Shown piece after piece: positions 1 to 9,900 of a stretch of 64,000 nt of DNA. The DNA comes from an uncultured Ignavibacteria bacterium (GTDB taxonomy: Bacteria > Bacteroidota > Ignavibacteria > Ch128b), in the NCBI GenBank assembly GCA_937944105.1, contig CALDZP010000073.1, positions 1-64,000 of the forward strand, given 5' to 3'. Within the stretch, counting starts at the first letter, position 1. Every line of letters begins with the position of its first letter. A model generated the notes under the pieces. It had not been told where the DNA came from. It saw nothing but the letters and a program-made list of their open reading frames with translations, and made no database searches. Both the position numbers and the translations under genes were made by a program.

Positions 1-1587
1 TAAATCAGCAACTTTATAAATATAAACTCCGGCAGGATCTTGCCGAATTACAGATAAATATGTTCCGTCACTTGATAATCTACCGAGTTTTGCTGTGCCA
101 TAATCAAGAGTAATATCCGGATTATCTGAACTACTCGAAGGATAACCATACCAAATCCAAACTTTTCCATCATAATCACCGACAACAAATAAATTGTCAT
201 CAACAGCAACTCCTCGTAATTCAGTAAATGCTGCAGAACCAATGGAGTTTGTGTAAGTTGTTGAAGGAGATGTATTCAAACTACTCGCATCATTCCAAAT
301 GCATACTTTTTTCTTGCCAACAGCAACAAATTTATTATTATGCAAAGCAATATCCCAGGGTGGAATATCAATAGTCTTTGTAGAAATTGACTGGTCGTAA
401 ATCTGACCGGAAGAAGTTGGAAACGAATTATAGATATAAAATTTATAATCAAAATCTGATGCAATTATTAATCTTGTTCCATCAGTTGCTAAAACAGGAT
501 TTTGCATATAGCCCATTGAGTTCAAAGAATTTAGTGTGTAACTGCTGACACTTATAGCAAAATCAGGATAAGGTGAACCTGGTGCAGGATGACTACTGTA
601 AACATAAACATTATTACCGTTATAATTATTTACATATATTTTATTAGTTGCACTTACATAAATAGCATCAGGTCCGTCACCATTACTATATTGAGCCGGG
701 TGTGCTGTATAATCAGGATTATATGAAGCAGTTGTTGGAACAGTGTACCAGGTATAAATATAAAAATCACCGCCGGCTATAAATTTACCATCTGGCAGTT
801 TAGTACCTTTTATCCAGCCAGTTCGGTAAAAACTATAAGGTTGATCTGTGTATGATGGGTATGTGTTCCAGAAAAAAGTGCCAGCCTCATCACCACTTAC
901 TTTTGCATTGTGATCACCTACTGCAAAATATGTAGAACCATCAGTTGAAATATTTCTTGGTGTACCAAAATGCGAGTGTGATATTGTAAAATCAGGATTT
1001 TGATTATCTGAAGTTGGGAAAGAATTCCAGAAAAGAATTCTCGAACCTTGAGTGGCAGTAACTGCTAATTTAGTTCCATCAGTCCAAACACCCCAGGGCC
1101 ATTCCCAGCGGCTTCCCGGAGAACCCATACTTGCCCAGATTGTTGGAAGATGTATGGATATATCTGCTGCCTGTCCACTTGAAGTTGGGAAAGAATTCCA
1201 GATTAATATTCTGTTATTATAAGTATCTGCTACGGCAAGTTTTCCACTTGAACTTGCTGATGCATTTCCAGGCCAGTTCATTTCACTTTTTGATGTACCG
1301 GGATTATTGCTACTAAAACTCGTTTGACCTAATACAAGATCCGGAGTAGTATTCCATGCAGTTGGAGCGGTATTCCAGACTAAAACACGATTATTAAATC
1401 TATCACACACAATTAAATTTGTTCCGTTTGTTGCCAAACCATTTGGGTGATTAAAAAGAAGAGCGCCACCTGTTTGATTAAACCCTTTACCAGATACCAT
1501 TAAATCCCCTGATTGCTCATTTGTAAACCATGGCTGGGCATTTATGGTAAATGATAAAAGAAAAAAAATTAATAAATAATTTGACAT
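1..1587 (-). CDS. Secreted repeat beta-propeller-like protein, C-terminus beyond window edge
   Basis: The minus-strand frame is open from an ATG at 1587 to base 1, giving 529 residues without a stop, so the gene continues past the left edge. It starts with a signal peptide (MSNYLLIFFLLSFTINAQ, Ala-Gln cleavage as in many Bacteroidota exports). The rest is about ten repeats of roughly 45-55 residues, each with a core such as RVLVWNTAP, RILIWNSFP, RILFWNSFP, FYIYNSFP or VWIWYGYP followed a few residues later by PD. The first copies resemble NHL-type propeller blades with a GQTSF motif. Blade-like repeats suggest an extracellular or cell-surface propeller, possibly two propellers in tandem. Ligand and function are unknown. 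A C-terminal sorting domain may lie outside the window. Confidence 0.8.
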   Translation of the reverse strand, partial: MSNYLLIFFLLSFTINAQPWFTNEQSGDLMVSGKGFNQTGGALLFNHPNGLATNGTNLIVCDRFNNRVLVWNTAPTAWNTTPDLVLGQTSFSSNNPGTSKSEMNWPGNASASSSGKLAVADTYNNRILIWNSFPTSSGQAADISIHLPTIWASMGSPGSRWEWPWGVWTDGTKLAVTATQGSRILFWNSFPTSDNQNPDFTISHSHFGTPRNISTDGSTYFAVGDHNAKVSGDEAGTFFWNTYPSYTDQPYSFYRTGWIKGTKLPDGKFIAGGDFYIYTWYTVPTTASYNPDYTAHPAQYSNGDGPDAIYVSATNKIYVNNYNGNNVYVYSSHPAPGSPYPDFAISVSSYTLNSLNSMGYMQNPVLATDGTRLIIASDFDYKFYIYNSFPTSSGQIYDQSISTKTIDIPPWDIALHNNKFVAVGKKKVCIWNDASSLNTSPSTTYTNSIGSAAFTELRGVAVDDNLFVVGDYDGKVWIWYGYPSSSSDNPDITLDYGTAKLGRLSSDGTYLSVIRQDPAGVYIYKVADL

Positions 1588-2030
1588 TTTAGCCCTCGCT
1601 TTAGATTATTGCATTTTTTTAATTAAGAGAATATGGGAGTTTGACATTAAATATTTTGCTTAGGTTTAATCCTAATAACCAAGTTTTAAGATTTTTTATT
1701 CTACCTTCTTAATTCAAAATATTTGATTAAGATTGAAAATTAAACCCCATTATATTTAATCAGTTTCTAAAAATAAAAACAAAATAGATTTTTATTAATA
1801 TAACGATATAAAACATGAAAATGAGTTCTCCTCTTAAATCGAAAATATTGTTGAGGCAATAAAGCAATAAATATTCTTAAAAATTTTGCACAAAAACTCT
1901 AAATGTATGCTGAAATTTAAAGACGGTATTTTTTATACATGACAAAATATCACCTATAGAAACAACGGAATCTTTTTGAAATTGACCTTTACTTTATTCG
2001 TTATTATTTTTTATAAAAATGGGATTAAAA
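1588..2030. other. Intergenic region between divergent genes
   Basis: About 440 very AT-rich bases between the minus-strand propeller gene and the plus-strand small exported protein. I see no RNA gene, repeat or convincing operator. A TTGACC at 1982-1987 followed 17 bases later by TATTTT is a possible weak promoter for the gene at 2031, but in DNA this AT-rich such matches are expected by chance. Confidence 0.5.
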
Positions 2031-2354
2031 ATGAAAACATTATTATATTTCTTCATCTTCTTTTTTAATGCCTTAGTACTATTTTCGCAAACATCTTCTC
2101 AAGATTCAACATCAGTTGAGGATGATGTTTACCTTGCATACAAAAACGCCATGCGAGGTATAATTTGGTCAATCAATAATTTTCCATATAAGAAAGAAGC
2201 AACATATAAAGATCTAATTGAAAACGATAAAAAAATTTGCTCAATAAAAGTATTCAAACAAGAGGGGGGAATAAAAATTGTTTCAATTGGTTTTTATAAT
2301 TCATCATCTGTTGAAATTATTACTTACAAATCTATACCTGATAAATTTAAATAA
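2031..2354 (+). CDS. Small exported protein of unknown function
   Basis: The protein is about 107 residues and I do not recognise it. It begins with a clear signal peptide (MKTLLYFFIFFFNALVLFSQ), with predicted cleavage near SQTSS, then a short soluble domain of about 85 residues rich in Lys, Ile and Ser with no Cys. An in-frame ATG at 2019 would add MGLK. The ATG at 2031 is preferred because it places the Lys of the signal peptide directly after Met and follows a weak GGA. It stands alone, ending convergently with the acyl-CoA synthetase gene. It could be a periplasmic or surface protein; no function is assigned. Confidence 0.6.
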   Translation: MKTLLYFFIFFFNALVLFSQTSSQDSTSVEDDVYLAYKNAMRGIIWSINNFPYKKEATYKDLIENDKKICSIKVFKQEGGIKIVSIGFYNSSSVEIITYKSIPDKFK

Positions 2355-2494
2355 ATTCGATTTTTTCGTTCTTTTTATTTAAGCGACAAAATTAACAAAC
2401 TAATTTTTATCCTGACTTGTTTTCATTTTATTATAGATAAATTAAAATCAATTTTTTGCTTCCTCAATTTCCTTTCATGAATTTAAAATTAAAA

Positions 2495-2530
2495 AAAGCA
2501 TTTATCTCATTCTTAAGAGATAAATGCTTT
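2495..2530 (-). terminator. Rho-independent terminator of the acyl-CoA synthetase gene
   Basis: Inverted repeat AAAGCATTTATCTC / GAGATAAATGCTTT (2495-2508 and 2517-2530) with an 8-base loop. Read on the minus strand the hairpin is followed by a run of T residues. It lies 17 bases after the stop codon of the gene ending at 2547. Confidence 0.85.
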
Positions 2531-2546
2531 ATTAAATTCATTAAAA

Positions 2547-4355
2547 TTATTCTCGTTCATACATATCTTTAATTAAATTAGCATATCTTTCTTCAATAAC
2601 TTTTCTTCTAACTTTTAAGGTTGGTGTTAATTCTCCACCCTCAATTGTGAAAGGTTTATCGAGAATTACAAATTTTCTTATTCTCTCGTAGTTTGCAAGA
2701 TTCTTTTGCAAAGTTTGAATATCTTTCTCTATTAACTTATAAATTTCTGGATGATGAGCAAGTTCTTCAACTCTCTGGTAAGGAATTTTGTGTGCATCAG
2801 CATACTCACGAATTGCTTCAAAATCTGGAGTAATTAATGCTGAGAGAAATGTTTTATTATCACCAATCAACACAAATTGATCGATAAATTTACTTCTTGT
2901 AAAAAGACTTTCGAGCTGTTGAGGTGCAATATATTTTCCACCTGAAGTTTTAAATAGATGTTTTTTCCGATCTGTAATTTTCAAGAATCCTTGTTTATCA
3001 AATTCACCTATATCGCCTGTGTGTAACCATCCATCCTTATCAATAGCTTCTTCTGTGGCTTTTTTATTTTTATAATAGCCTTTCATAATATTGGGACCAC
3101 GAGCAAGAATCTCTCCATCTTCAGCAATTTTTACTTCAACTCCTGGAATAGGCTTGCCAACAGAACCAAATTTATAATCATCTAATCTATTACAAGTAAT
3201 AACTGGGCTGGATTCTGTTAAACCATATCCCTCCAGAATTAAAATTCCCATAGCTTCAAAAAATTCTCCAATCTCTTGAGGTAATGCTGCACCACCACTG
3301 ACAAAAAATCTAAGTCTTCCACCTGTTGCCGCTCTTATCTTATGGAATACTAATTTTTCAGCAAGTTTATATTTTGCAGAAAGAATAGGATTAGATTTCT
3401 TTTCTTTTTTCAATTGATGGTACTTACGTCCAATTTCTAAAGCCCAGTAGAATATTTTTTGCTTCGCTGGCGGTGATGCATCAACATTTTTCATCACTCT
3501 TGCATGAATTCTTTCAAAAAGTCTTGGAACCGAAGTCATTATAGTTGGCTTAACTTCCTGTAAATCTTTTGCAACTGTATCAATCGATTGAGCATAGGCA
3601 ATTAAACAACCTGCAGAAAAAGCTGTGTAATAACCAGCCATTCTCTCAAATGAATGTGAAAGAGGTAAAAACGATAGAAAGATATCATTATGATCAGCCG
3701 GAATAACCTGAAGAGCTGCTTTCACATTACTCACAAAATTATTATGAGTTAACATTACCCCTTTAGGCTCTCCTGTTGTTCCAGAAGTATAAATCAATGT
3801 AGCCAGATCTTCAGGTTTAACTTTACTCATCTCTTCTTCGAGTATAGATTCATATTTATCTTTCCCATTTTTGCCAAATTCAATCACCTGTTTAAATGTT
3901 AAAACACCATCTTCAGCATCTTTTTCATTCATTATTATAATATGTTTTAAAGACTTAACGTTATTCTGGATTTTTTGAACTTTCGTTAATTGTAGTTTAT
4001 TAGAAACTATAACAGCTTTACACTCAGAGTCATTCATTATGTACTCAATAGTATTTGATGTTGAAGATGGATACATCGGAACATCAACTGCCCCAATAGA
4101 AAGAATTGCAAGATCTGAAAAAACCCATTCGGGTCTATTCTCAGAAATAATCCCCACCATATCACCTCTCTTTAAATCAAGCGATAATAACCCCATTGCA
4201 AAATTTCTTACAATTTCTCTCAGCTCCTTATAACTTATTCCCACCCACTTTTCCTGCACTTTTTGCATCAGAGCTGGTCTATCAAGATTTATAAAATGTT
4301 TTGTTATTCTATCGTACATTTCAACGATAGTTGTGAATTCAGTAACTATAGGCAT
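2547..4355 (-). CDS. Long-chain fatty acid--CoA ligase (AMP-forming)
   Basis: The 602-residue enzyme activates long-chain fatty acids to acyl-CoA using ATP, for lipid synthesis or beta-oxidation. All hallmark motifs of the ANL adenylating superfamily are visible: P-loop YTSGTTGEPKG at 189-199, GYGLTESSP at 376-384, TGD at 446-448 and the hinge region DRKKHLFKTSGGKYIAP at 462-478. Length and the SGGKYIAP motif fit the bacterial FadD15/ACSL-like long-chain branch better than E. coli FadD. The ATG is preceded by a strong AGAGGAGAG site. It is monocistronic, diverging from the AbgT transporter gene. Chain-length preference cannot be read from sequence. Confidence 0.9.
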   Translation of the reverse strand: MPIVTEFTTIVEMYDRITKHFINLDRPALMQKVQEKWVGISYKELREIVRNFAMGLLSLDLKRGDMVGIISENRPEWVFSDLAILSIGAVDVPMYPSSTSNTIEYIMNDSECKAVIVSNKLQLTKVQKIQNNVKSLKHIIIMNEKDAEDGVLTFKQVIEFGKNGKDKYESILEEEMSKVKPEDLATLIYTSGTTGEPKGVMLTHNNFVSNVKAALQVIPADHNDIFLSFLPLSHSFERMAGYYTAFSAGCLIAYAQSIDTVAKDLQEVKPTIMTSVPRLFERIHARVMKNVDASPPAKQKIFYWALEIGRKYHQLKKEKKSNPILSAKYKLAEKLVFHKIRAATGGRLRFFVSGGAALPQEIGEFFEAMGILILEGYGLTESSPVITCNRLDDYKFGSVGKPIPGVEVKIAEDGEILARGPNIMKGYYKNKKATEEAIDKDGWLHTGDIGEFDKQGFLKITDRKKHLFKTSGGKYIAPQQLESLFTRSKFIDQFVLIGDNKTFLSALITPDFEAIREYADAHKIPYQRVEELAHHPEIYKLIEKDIQTLQKNLANYERIRKFVILDKPFTIEGGELTPTLKVRRKVIEERYANLIKDMYERE

Positions 4356-4492
4356 TATAGCTCTCCTCTTTTATTGGTTAGCAAAATAACCTGATATGAG
4401 TAAATTATCAAGACTTATCAATTTTTAAATTATAATAATTTAGAACAAAAAAAGTTTTTCAAGACATTTAATTTCTATTTAATTGTTCTTAT

Positions 4493-4500
4493 TATCTTTG
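4493..4500 (+). promoter_or_regulatory. Possible Bacteroidota-type -7 element (TATCTTTG)
   Basis: TATCTTTG matches the TAnnTTTG -7 element known from Bacteroidota promoters and lies 17 bases before the ATG of the AbgT gene. No good -33 TTTG/TTG partner is seen at the expected distance, so this is only a suggestion. Confidence 0.25.
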
Positions 4501-4517
4501 TAAAAATTGAGGAATTT

Positions 4518-6047
4518 ATGATAAACCTTAAAAGTTCAATTACCAAACTTTTTAATAAAAGCTTAGATTTTATTGAATATATAGGAAATAAACTTCCACA
4601 TCCTGCAACTCTTTTTGCTTTTTTAGCTTTTGTTGTAACATTATTATCACTTATCGGTGATTGGCTAAATTGGACGGCTATTCATCCAGCTGACAGTTCA
4701 GAAATTAAAGTAAAGAATCTTTTAAATTCAGATGGATTGAGATGGATTTATACTAATATCACATACAACTTTGTTAATTTTCCGCCCCTGGGATATGTTT
4801 TAGCAGTTATGATCGGGATTGGTGTCGCCGAGGGCTCCGGACTCTTTACTGCATTAATAAGAGCTCTTGTCTTAAGTGCGCCTAAGAGCATGATAACCTT
4901 CGCTCTCGTCTTTACAGGTATCTTATCTCATATCGCATCTGAGGCAGGATATGTTATTTTAATCCCTTTAGGGGCAATGCTTTTCCACGCTCTTGGACGA
5001 CATCCAATGGCTGGACTGGCAGCAGCATTCTCTGGTGTAAGTGGCGGATTTGGTGCAAACTTTTTAATCGGCTCTGTTGATCCAATACTAGCGGGTTTGT
5101 CCCAATCAGCAGCGCAAATCATCGATCCAAATATTAAAATTAACGCTGCTGTTAATTTTTATTTTATGTTTGCTTCGGCAATTTTAATTACTATTCTTGG
5201 TACGCTAATTACTGAAAAAATTGTCGAACCAAGATTGAAAGCATACACTGGCAATATTGAAAAAGTTAATATTGATACTATATCACCAGTAGAAAGAAAA
5301 GCCTTAAAGTACGCTGGTTTTAGTGCTCTTATTCTTTTGGTTTTATTATCATTAAGCATTATCCCTGAAAATGGATTATTTAGAAATCCTCAAACTAAAG
5401 ATATACTCCATTCTCCATTTTTTGAAGGAATTATAACTGGTATTTTACTTTTCTTTTTTATTCCTGGATTAGTATATGGAGTTGTTGTAAAATCAATTAG
5501 AAGTGATAAAGATTTAATGAAACATATTATTAAATCAATGGGAACAATGGCAACTTATATTGTTCTGGTTTTCTTTGCAGCACAATTTGTTTACTTTTTC
5601 AAATATAGTAACCTCGGATTAATTTTGGCGATTAAAGGCGCAGAATTTTTAAAAAGCATTCAATTAACTGGTATTTCTTTAATTGTTGCCTTTGTCATTC
5701 TTTCGGCATTCATTAATATGTTTATGGGAAGCGCATCAGCTAAATGGGCAATAATGGCACCTGTATTTGTTCCAATGTTTATGCTACTTGGATATCATCC
5801 AGCATTAACACAGGCAGCGTTTAGAATTGGAGACTCAGTAACAAATTTAATTACTCCTATGATGAGCTATTTCGCTTTGATTGTTGCATTTGCTCAAAAG
5901 TATGACGACAAATATGGAATTGGAACTATAATTTCAACCATGATACCTTATACAATTATTTTTACAGTTTTCTGGATTATACTTTTAATTATTTGGATGA
6001 TCATTGGCTTACCAGTAGGACCTGATGGACCTCTTTACTTAAATTAA
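4518..6047 (+). CDS. AbgT-family transporter
   Basis: A 509-residue inner-membrane protein with about a dozen hydrophobic segments. The N-terminal GNKLPHPATLF (residues 23-33) and the long helical-hairpin architecture are typical of the AbgT family. That family includes the p-aminobenzoyl-glutamate importer AbgT and the MtrF efflux proteins for antimetabolites such as sulfonamides. A GAGGA site precedes the ATG. There is no neighbouring abgA/abgB hydrolase gene, so the substrate (aminobenzoyl-glutamate, peptide-like compounds or drug efflux) is open. No terminator is obvious before the next gene. Confidence 0.85.
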   Translation: MINLKSSITKLFNKSLDFIEYIGNKLPHPATLFAFLAFVVTLLSLIGDWLNWTAIHPADSSEIKVKNLLNSDGLRWIYTNITYNFVNFPPLGYVLAVMIGIGVAEGSGLFTALIRALVLSAPKSMITFALVFTGILSHIASEAGYVILIPLGAMLFHALGRHPMAGLAAAFSGVSGGFGANFLIGSVDPILAGLSQSAAQIIDPNIKINAAVNFYFMFASAILITILGTLITEKIVEPRLKAYTGNIEKVNIDTISPVERKALKYAGFSALILLVLLSLSIIPENGLFRNPQTKDILHSPFFEGIITGILLFFFIPGLVYGVVVKSIRSDKDLMKHIIKSMGTMATYIVLVFFAAQFVYFFKYSNLGLILAIKGAEFLKSIQLTGISLIVAFVILSAFINMFMGSASAKWAIMAPVFVPMFMLLGYHPALTQAAFRIGDSVTNLITPMMSYFALIVAFAQKYDDKYGIGTIISTMIPYTIIFTVFWIILLIIWMIIGLPVGPDGPLYLN

Positions 6048-6231
6048 AATTTAAATTCAACTTTTATTTTTAATATTCATTGACTATGTTTGAACTAAAT
6101 CACAATCAAACAACAAACTACTGAATCTAACTCTTGAAATATTGTCTTTAAATTTTTATTTAGTAACTGTTTTCTCTCCATTGAAAAATTGGAGAAGTCG
6201 AATTGAAAAACACTAACAAAGGAGTTTACAA

Positions 6232-9000
6232 ATGAAACAAGCCAATACAAACGATCCAAATCAATCAATTAGCATTAAGAATGGTGAATTATTTAAGCGG
6301 GGAGGACTAAAGTTTAAATATCTTTTTTCAAAAAAAGAGATACATCCTTTTGATGAAATAGAGTGGGAACTAAGAGAAGCAAAAATAACCAATGAAAAAG
6401 GTAAAGTAGTATTTCAACAAAAGGATGTTGAAGTCCCCAAAAGTTGGTCGATGACTGCTACAAATGTGGTTGTTTCAAAATATTTCCATGGCCAATTTAA
6501 TTCACCTGAAAGGGAAAAGAGTGTAAAACAACTCATTAACAGAGTCAGTCGGACAATAACCGATTGGGGAATTAAAGACGGTTATTTTGATTCTCCTGAA
6601 GATGCACAGGCATTTTATTCCGAATTAACTTATCTCCTCGTAAATCAATATGGTAGTTTTAATAGTCCCGTATGGTTTAATGTTGGTATTGAAGAAAAAC
6701 CACAATGTTCTGCCTGCTTTATTAATTCAGTTGAAGATACAATGGAATCAATTCTGGATCTGGCAAAGACCGAAGGAATGCTATTTAAGTATGGTAGTGG
6801 AACCGGTTCTAATTTGAGTGTTCTAAGATCGTCAAAAGAACCATTAAGTGGTGGTGGAATGGCATCTGGCCCTGTTTCTTTTATGAAGGGTTTTGATGCT
6901 TTTGCAGGAGTTATTAAAAGTGGTGGAAAAACTCGACGTGCAGCTAAAATGGTAATCCTTAATGTAGATCATCCAGACATTATCGATTTTATAAATTGTA
7001 AGGCTGAAGAGGAAAAAAAGGCACATGCTCTCATTCAGATGGGATATGATCCAGGGTTTAATGTTCCTGGTGGTGCATACGATAGTGTTTCTTACCAGAA
7101 TGCCAATCATTCTGTTCGTGTAAATGACGAATTTATGAAAGCGGTAATTGAAGATAAAGATTGGCAAACAAAAGCTGTTAAAACTGGTGAAATAATGGAT
7201 ACCTATCGTGCCCGAGATATTATGGAACAAATAGCAAAAGCTGCCTGGATTTGTGGTGATCCGGGTATGCAATTTGACACTACAATCAACAACTGGCATA
7301 CATGCCCTAATTCTGGCAGAATAAATGCCAGCAATCCCTGTAGCGAATATATGTTCCTTGATGATTCAGCTTGTAATCTTGCCTCACTAAATTTAATGAA
7401 ATTTAGAAAAAATGATGGAACCTTTGATATCGAAAAATTCAAATATGCTGTCGATATTTTTATTACCGCTCAGGAAATTATTGTTGATAATTCTTCATAC
7501 CCTACAAAAAACATTGAGAAAAACAGTCACGATTATAGACCACTCGGATTAGGTTATGCTAATCTTGGCGCTCTACTGATGGCGAATGGTCTAGCTTACG
7601 ATAGCGATGAAGGAAGAGCTTTTGCTGCTGCAATTACATCTATTATGACTGGTGAAGCTTATCGACAATCTGCAGACATTGCTAGTAAAATTGGTCCATT
7701 CAATGGATATGCAAAGAACAGAGAACCATTTTTAAGAGTGATGAATCAGCATCTTTCAGCAGCAAGAAAAATCGATGGTACTATAATTCCTATTGATCTT
7801 TATGATGAAGCTGTGGCAGTTTGGGAAGATGCAATCAAACTTGGAGAAAAATTCGGATTTAGAAATGCTCAAGTAACAGTTCTGGCACCAACAGGTACAA
7901 TTGGCTTTATGATGGATTGCGATACCACTGGTGTTGAACCTGATATAGCTTTAGTTAAATACAAGAAATTAGTTGGTGGTGGGATTTTCAAAATCGTTAA
8001 CAATACAGTACCGCTTGCTTTAGAAAAACTAGGATATGATAGTGAACAGATTGAACAAATTATAGCTTACATCAATGCTAATGATACTATCGAAGGCGCA
8101 CCCTATCTATTAGAAAAGCATTTACCAATTTTTGATTGTGCATTTAAACCCGCAAAAGGAAAACGTTCCATCCATTATATGGGTCACATTAAAATGATGG
8201 CAGCAGTTCAACCATTTTTATCTGGCGCAATATCTAAAACTGTCAATATGCCGAATGAAATTACACCCGATGAAATAAAAAATGCTTACATCGAAGCATG
8301 GAAACTTGGATTAAAGGCAATTGCAGTTTATCGAGATGGTTGTAAAATTACTCAACCATTGAGTACATCACTTAAGACAGAGAAAAAAATCAAAGTTGAG
8401 GAGAAACCAAGCTTTATCGAACAAAAGCCAAAACGAAGACGTCTCCCTGATGAAAGACAATCTATTACTCATAAATTCAGTATTGGCGGTCATGAGGGTT
8501 ATATAACAGTAGGAATGTATGAAGATGGAACACCTGGAGAAATATTTATAGTCATGTCAAAAGAAGGAAGTACAATCTCTGGTGTTATGGATGCATTTGC
8601 AACTGCTATTTCACTTGCCCTTCAATATGGTGTGCCACTTAAAGTTCTGGTAGATAAATTTACTCATACTCGATTTGAACCATCAGGATTTACGAATAAT
8701 AAGCAGATCCCAATCGCAAAATCAGTAATGGATTACATCTTCAGATGGTTAGCATTAAAGTTCTTACCAAATGATGAAGTTAACTATAGTTCAATTAGTG
8801 AAACACCTACTCAAATTAAAACTGAAGAATTTCAAATCCAAGAAAATAGTTCTAAAAAACAATCAATAGAACAAACAGAAAAACTTGTGTTTGTAAGTCA
8901 AGCTGATGCACCCCCCTGTCATGAATGTGGTTCTATCATGGTTAGAAGTGGTAGTTGCTACAAATGTTTTGAGTGTGGTGCGACAAGCGGTTGTTCTTGA
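6232..9000 (+). CDS. nrdJ: Vitamin B12-dependent (class II) ribonucleoside-diphosphate reductase
   Basis: The 922-residue enzyme reduces ribonucleotides to deoxyribonucleotides using adenosylcobalamin to start the thiyl radical. Visible features are Cys159/Cys162 in QCSACFIN, the active-site loop NPCSE at 368-372 (Asn, Cys, Glu of class II/I catalysis), the phosphate-binding APTGTIGFM loop, and a C-terminal zinc ribbon with Cys pairs at about 896/899 and 912/915 (also Cys909), ending in CS. This matches the long NrdJ form with the C-terminal redox-active tail. A strong AAAGGAG site lies ahead of the ATG. No cobalamin-riboswitch core could be recognised in the 180-base leader. Oxygen independence of class II fits a microaerobic or facultative organism. 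Confidence 0.95.
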   Translation: MKQANTNDPNQSISIKNGELFKRGGLKFKYLFSKKEIHPFDEIEWELREAKITNEKGKVVFQQKDVEVPKSWSMTATNVVVSKYFHGQFNSPEREKSVKQLINRVSRTITDWGIKDGYFDSPEDAQAFYSELTYLLVNQYGSFNSPVWFNVGIEEKPQCSACFINSVEDTMESILDLAKTEGMLFKYGSGTGSNLSVLRSSKEPLSGGGMASGPVSFMKGFDAFAGVIKSGGKTRRAAKMVILNVDHPDIIDFINCKAEEEKKAHALIQMGYDPGFNVPGGAYDSVSYQNANHSVRVNDEFMKAVIEDKDWQTKAVKTGEIMDTYRARDIMEQIAKAAWICGDPGMQFDTTINNWHTCPNSGRINASNPCSEYMFLDDSACNLASLNLMKFRKNDGTFDIEKFKYAVDIFITAQEIIVDNSSYPTKNIEKNSHDYRPLGLGYANLGALLMANGLAYDSDEGRAFAAAITSIMTGEAYRQSADIASKIGPFNGYAKNREPFLRVMNQHLSAARKIDGTIIPIDLYDEAVAVWEDAIKLGEKFGFRNAQVTVLAPTGTIGFMMDCDTTGVEPDIALVKYKKLVGGGIFKIVNNTVPLALEKLGYDSEQIEQIIAYINANDTIEGAPYLLEKHLPIFDCAFKPAKGKRSIHYMGHIKMMAAVQPFLSGAISKTVNMPNEITPDEIKNAYIEAWKLGLKAIAVYRDGCKITQPLSTSLKTEKKIKVEEKPSFIEQKPKRRRLPDERQSITHKFSIGGHEGYITVGMYEDGTPGEIFIVMSKEGSTISGVMDAFATAISLALQYGVPLKVLVDKFTHTRFEPSGFTNNKQIPIAKSVMDYIFRWLALKFLPNDEVNYSSISETPTQIKTEEFQIQENSSKKQSIEQTEKLVFVSQADAPPCHECGSIMVRSGSCYKCFECGATSGCS

Positions 9001-9020
9001 TCAAACTCACACAATAAAAT

Positions 9021-9048
9021 AAGCCTCGTTTCAACGAGGCTTTTTTTT
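9021..9048 (+). terminator. Terminator after nrdJ
   Basis: Stem AAGCCTCG / CGAGGCTT (9021-9028 and 9035-9042) with a 6-base loop, directly followed by eight T residues. It lies 20 bases after the nrdJ stop. The convergent gene ending at 9095 may also use it from the other side, where the T tract is poorer. Confidence 0.9.
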
Positions 9049-9094
9049 ATTAAAAATTCAATTTTACTAAAGTTAATATCGGATCAAAAAGAAT

Positions 9095-9799
9095 CTATCT
9101 TGCGTTAGTTAAACTAAACACTTCATCAATCCTTCTAGCACCAACAAATCTGCGATCGTAGTAGCCTGAATTCATTGAACTTACAATTACACCATATTTA
9201 GTAGAAGCATGTATAAAATAATTATCCCATAAGTATATACCTACATGACCTGGATTTTGTCTTCTTCTCGTATTAAAGAAAACCAGATCTCCAAACTCTA
9301 AATCATCTCTATTAACAGGACGACCAATTTTTATCTGTTCAAGTGTTGATCTTGGCAATTCTAAATTCAACGATTCTTGTAAAATCAACCTAGTAAAAGC
9401 ACTACAATCGATGCCTTTTCTTGAAGTACCACCAAATTTATATGGTGTTCCAAGATATGAAATTAATGTCATTAGAAATTTTTCATATTTGGTGGGTTTA
9501 CTATTATTTGTGTCAATCACTACATATTTCGAAAAAAAATCTTTTGCATTTTCAATTGGTATTGCTTCTTCTTCAGATGATATAATTTCTCTTAATTCTT
9601 CGTCTGTGAATTCAAGGTCAGTTGCAAATCTTTGTGTGGAATCTTGTTGTTGTGATTTGATAGCATTAACAATTCTTAATGAATCAACATAAAAATTTTT
9701 GTTACTTCCATTGTTATTTGTTTTCGTTGCAAACCTGACAGGTCCAAAACAGGAAGGGAATATAAATGCAACTAATACAAGTATAAAATATTTCCTCAA
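9095..9799 (-). CDS. NlpC/P60-family lipoprotein peptidase, TTG start
   Basis: A probable cell-envelope peptidase cutting peptidoglycan stem peptides. The catalytic domain occupies the C-terminal half: the nucleophile is Cys132 in GIDCSAF, the His is residue 185 in PGHVGIY and the third polar residue is His197 in FIHAS. The N-terminus is a lipoprotein signal with lipobox FPSC (Cys17). The start chosen is TTG at 9799, because GAGGAG lies just upstream of it. An in-frame ATG at 9820 would put that Shine-Dalgarno site inside the coding region and has no site of its own. The linker of residues 25-100 is Asp/Glu/Asn-rich. It stands just downstream of the rpoD operon terminator. Confidence 0.85.
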   Translation of the reverse strand: MRKYFILVLVAFIFPSCFGPVRFATKTNNNGSNKNFYVDSLRIVNAIKSQQQDSTQRFATDLEFTDEELREIISSEEEAIPIENAKDFFSKYVVIDTNNSKPTKYEKFLMTLISYLGTPYKFGGTSRKGIDCSAFTRLILQESLNLELPRSTLEQIKIGRPVNRDDLEFGDLVFFNTRRRQNPGHVGIYLWDNYFIHASTKYGVIVSSMNSGYYDRRFVGARRIDEVFSLTNAR

Positions 9800-9839
9800 A
9801 CTCTCTCCTCTTTTGATCAAAAATAAAAAAATAAAATAA

Positions 9840-9880
9840 AAATCGTTCCAGCTAAAAATAATCTTTACCTGGAACGATTT
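9840..9880 (-). terminator. Terminator after rpoD
   Basis: Arms AAATCGTTCCAG (9840-9851) and CTGGAACGATTT (9869-9880) form a perfect 12-base stem. On the minus strand the stem runs into a long T-rich tract. It lies 20 bases past the rpoD stop codon and ends the operon running from ysxC to rpoD. Confidence 0.85.
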
Positions 9881-9900
9881 GAAAAATTATAAGATAGATA

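Noticed and set aside
6048..6231. Cobalamin riboswitch or regulatory hairpin in the nrdJ leader
   Set aside because: No B12-box-like core seen; the short hairpin near 6175-6195 is imperfect and has no T tract.
6844..7299. 151-codon open frame on the minus strand opposite nrdJ
   Set aside because: Antisense shadow of a conserved coding region; no recognisable protein features.
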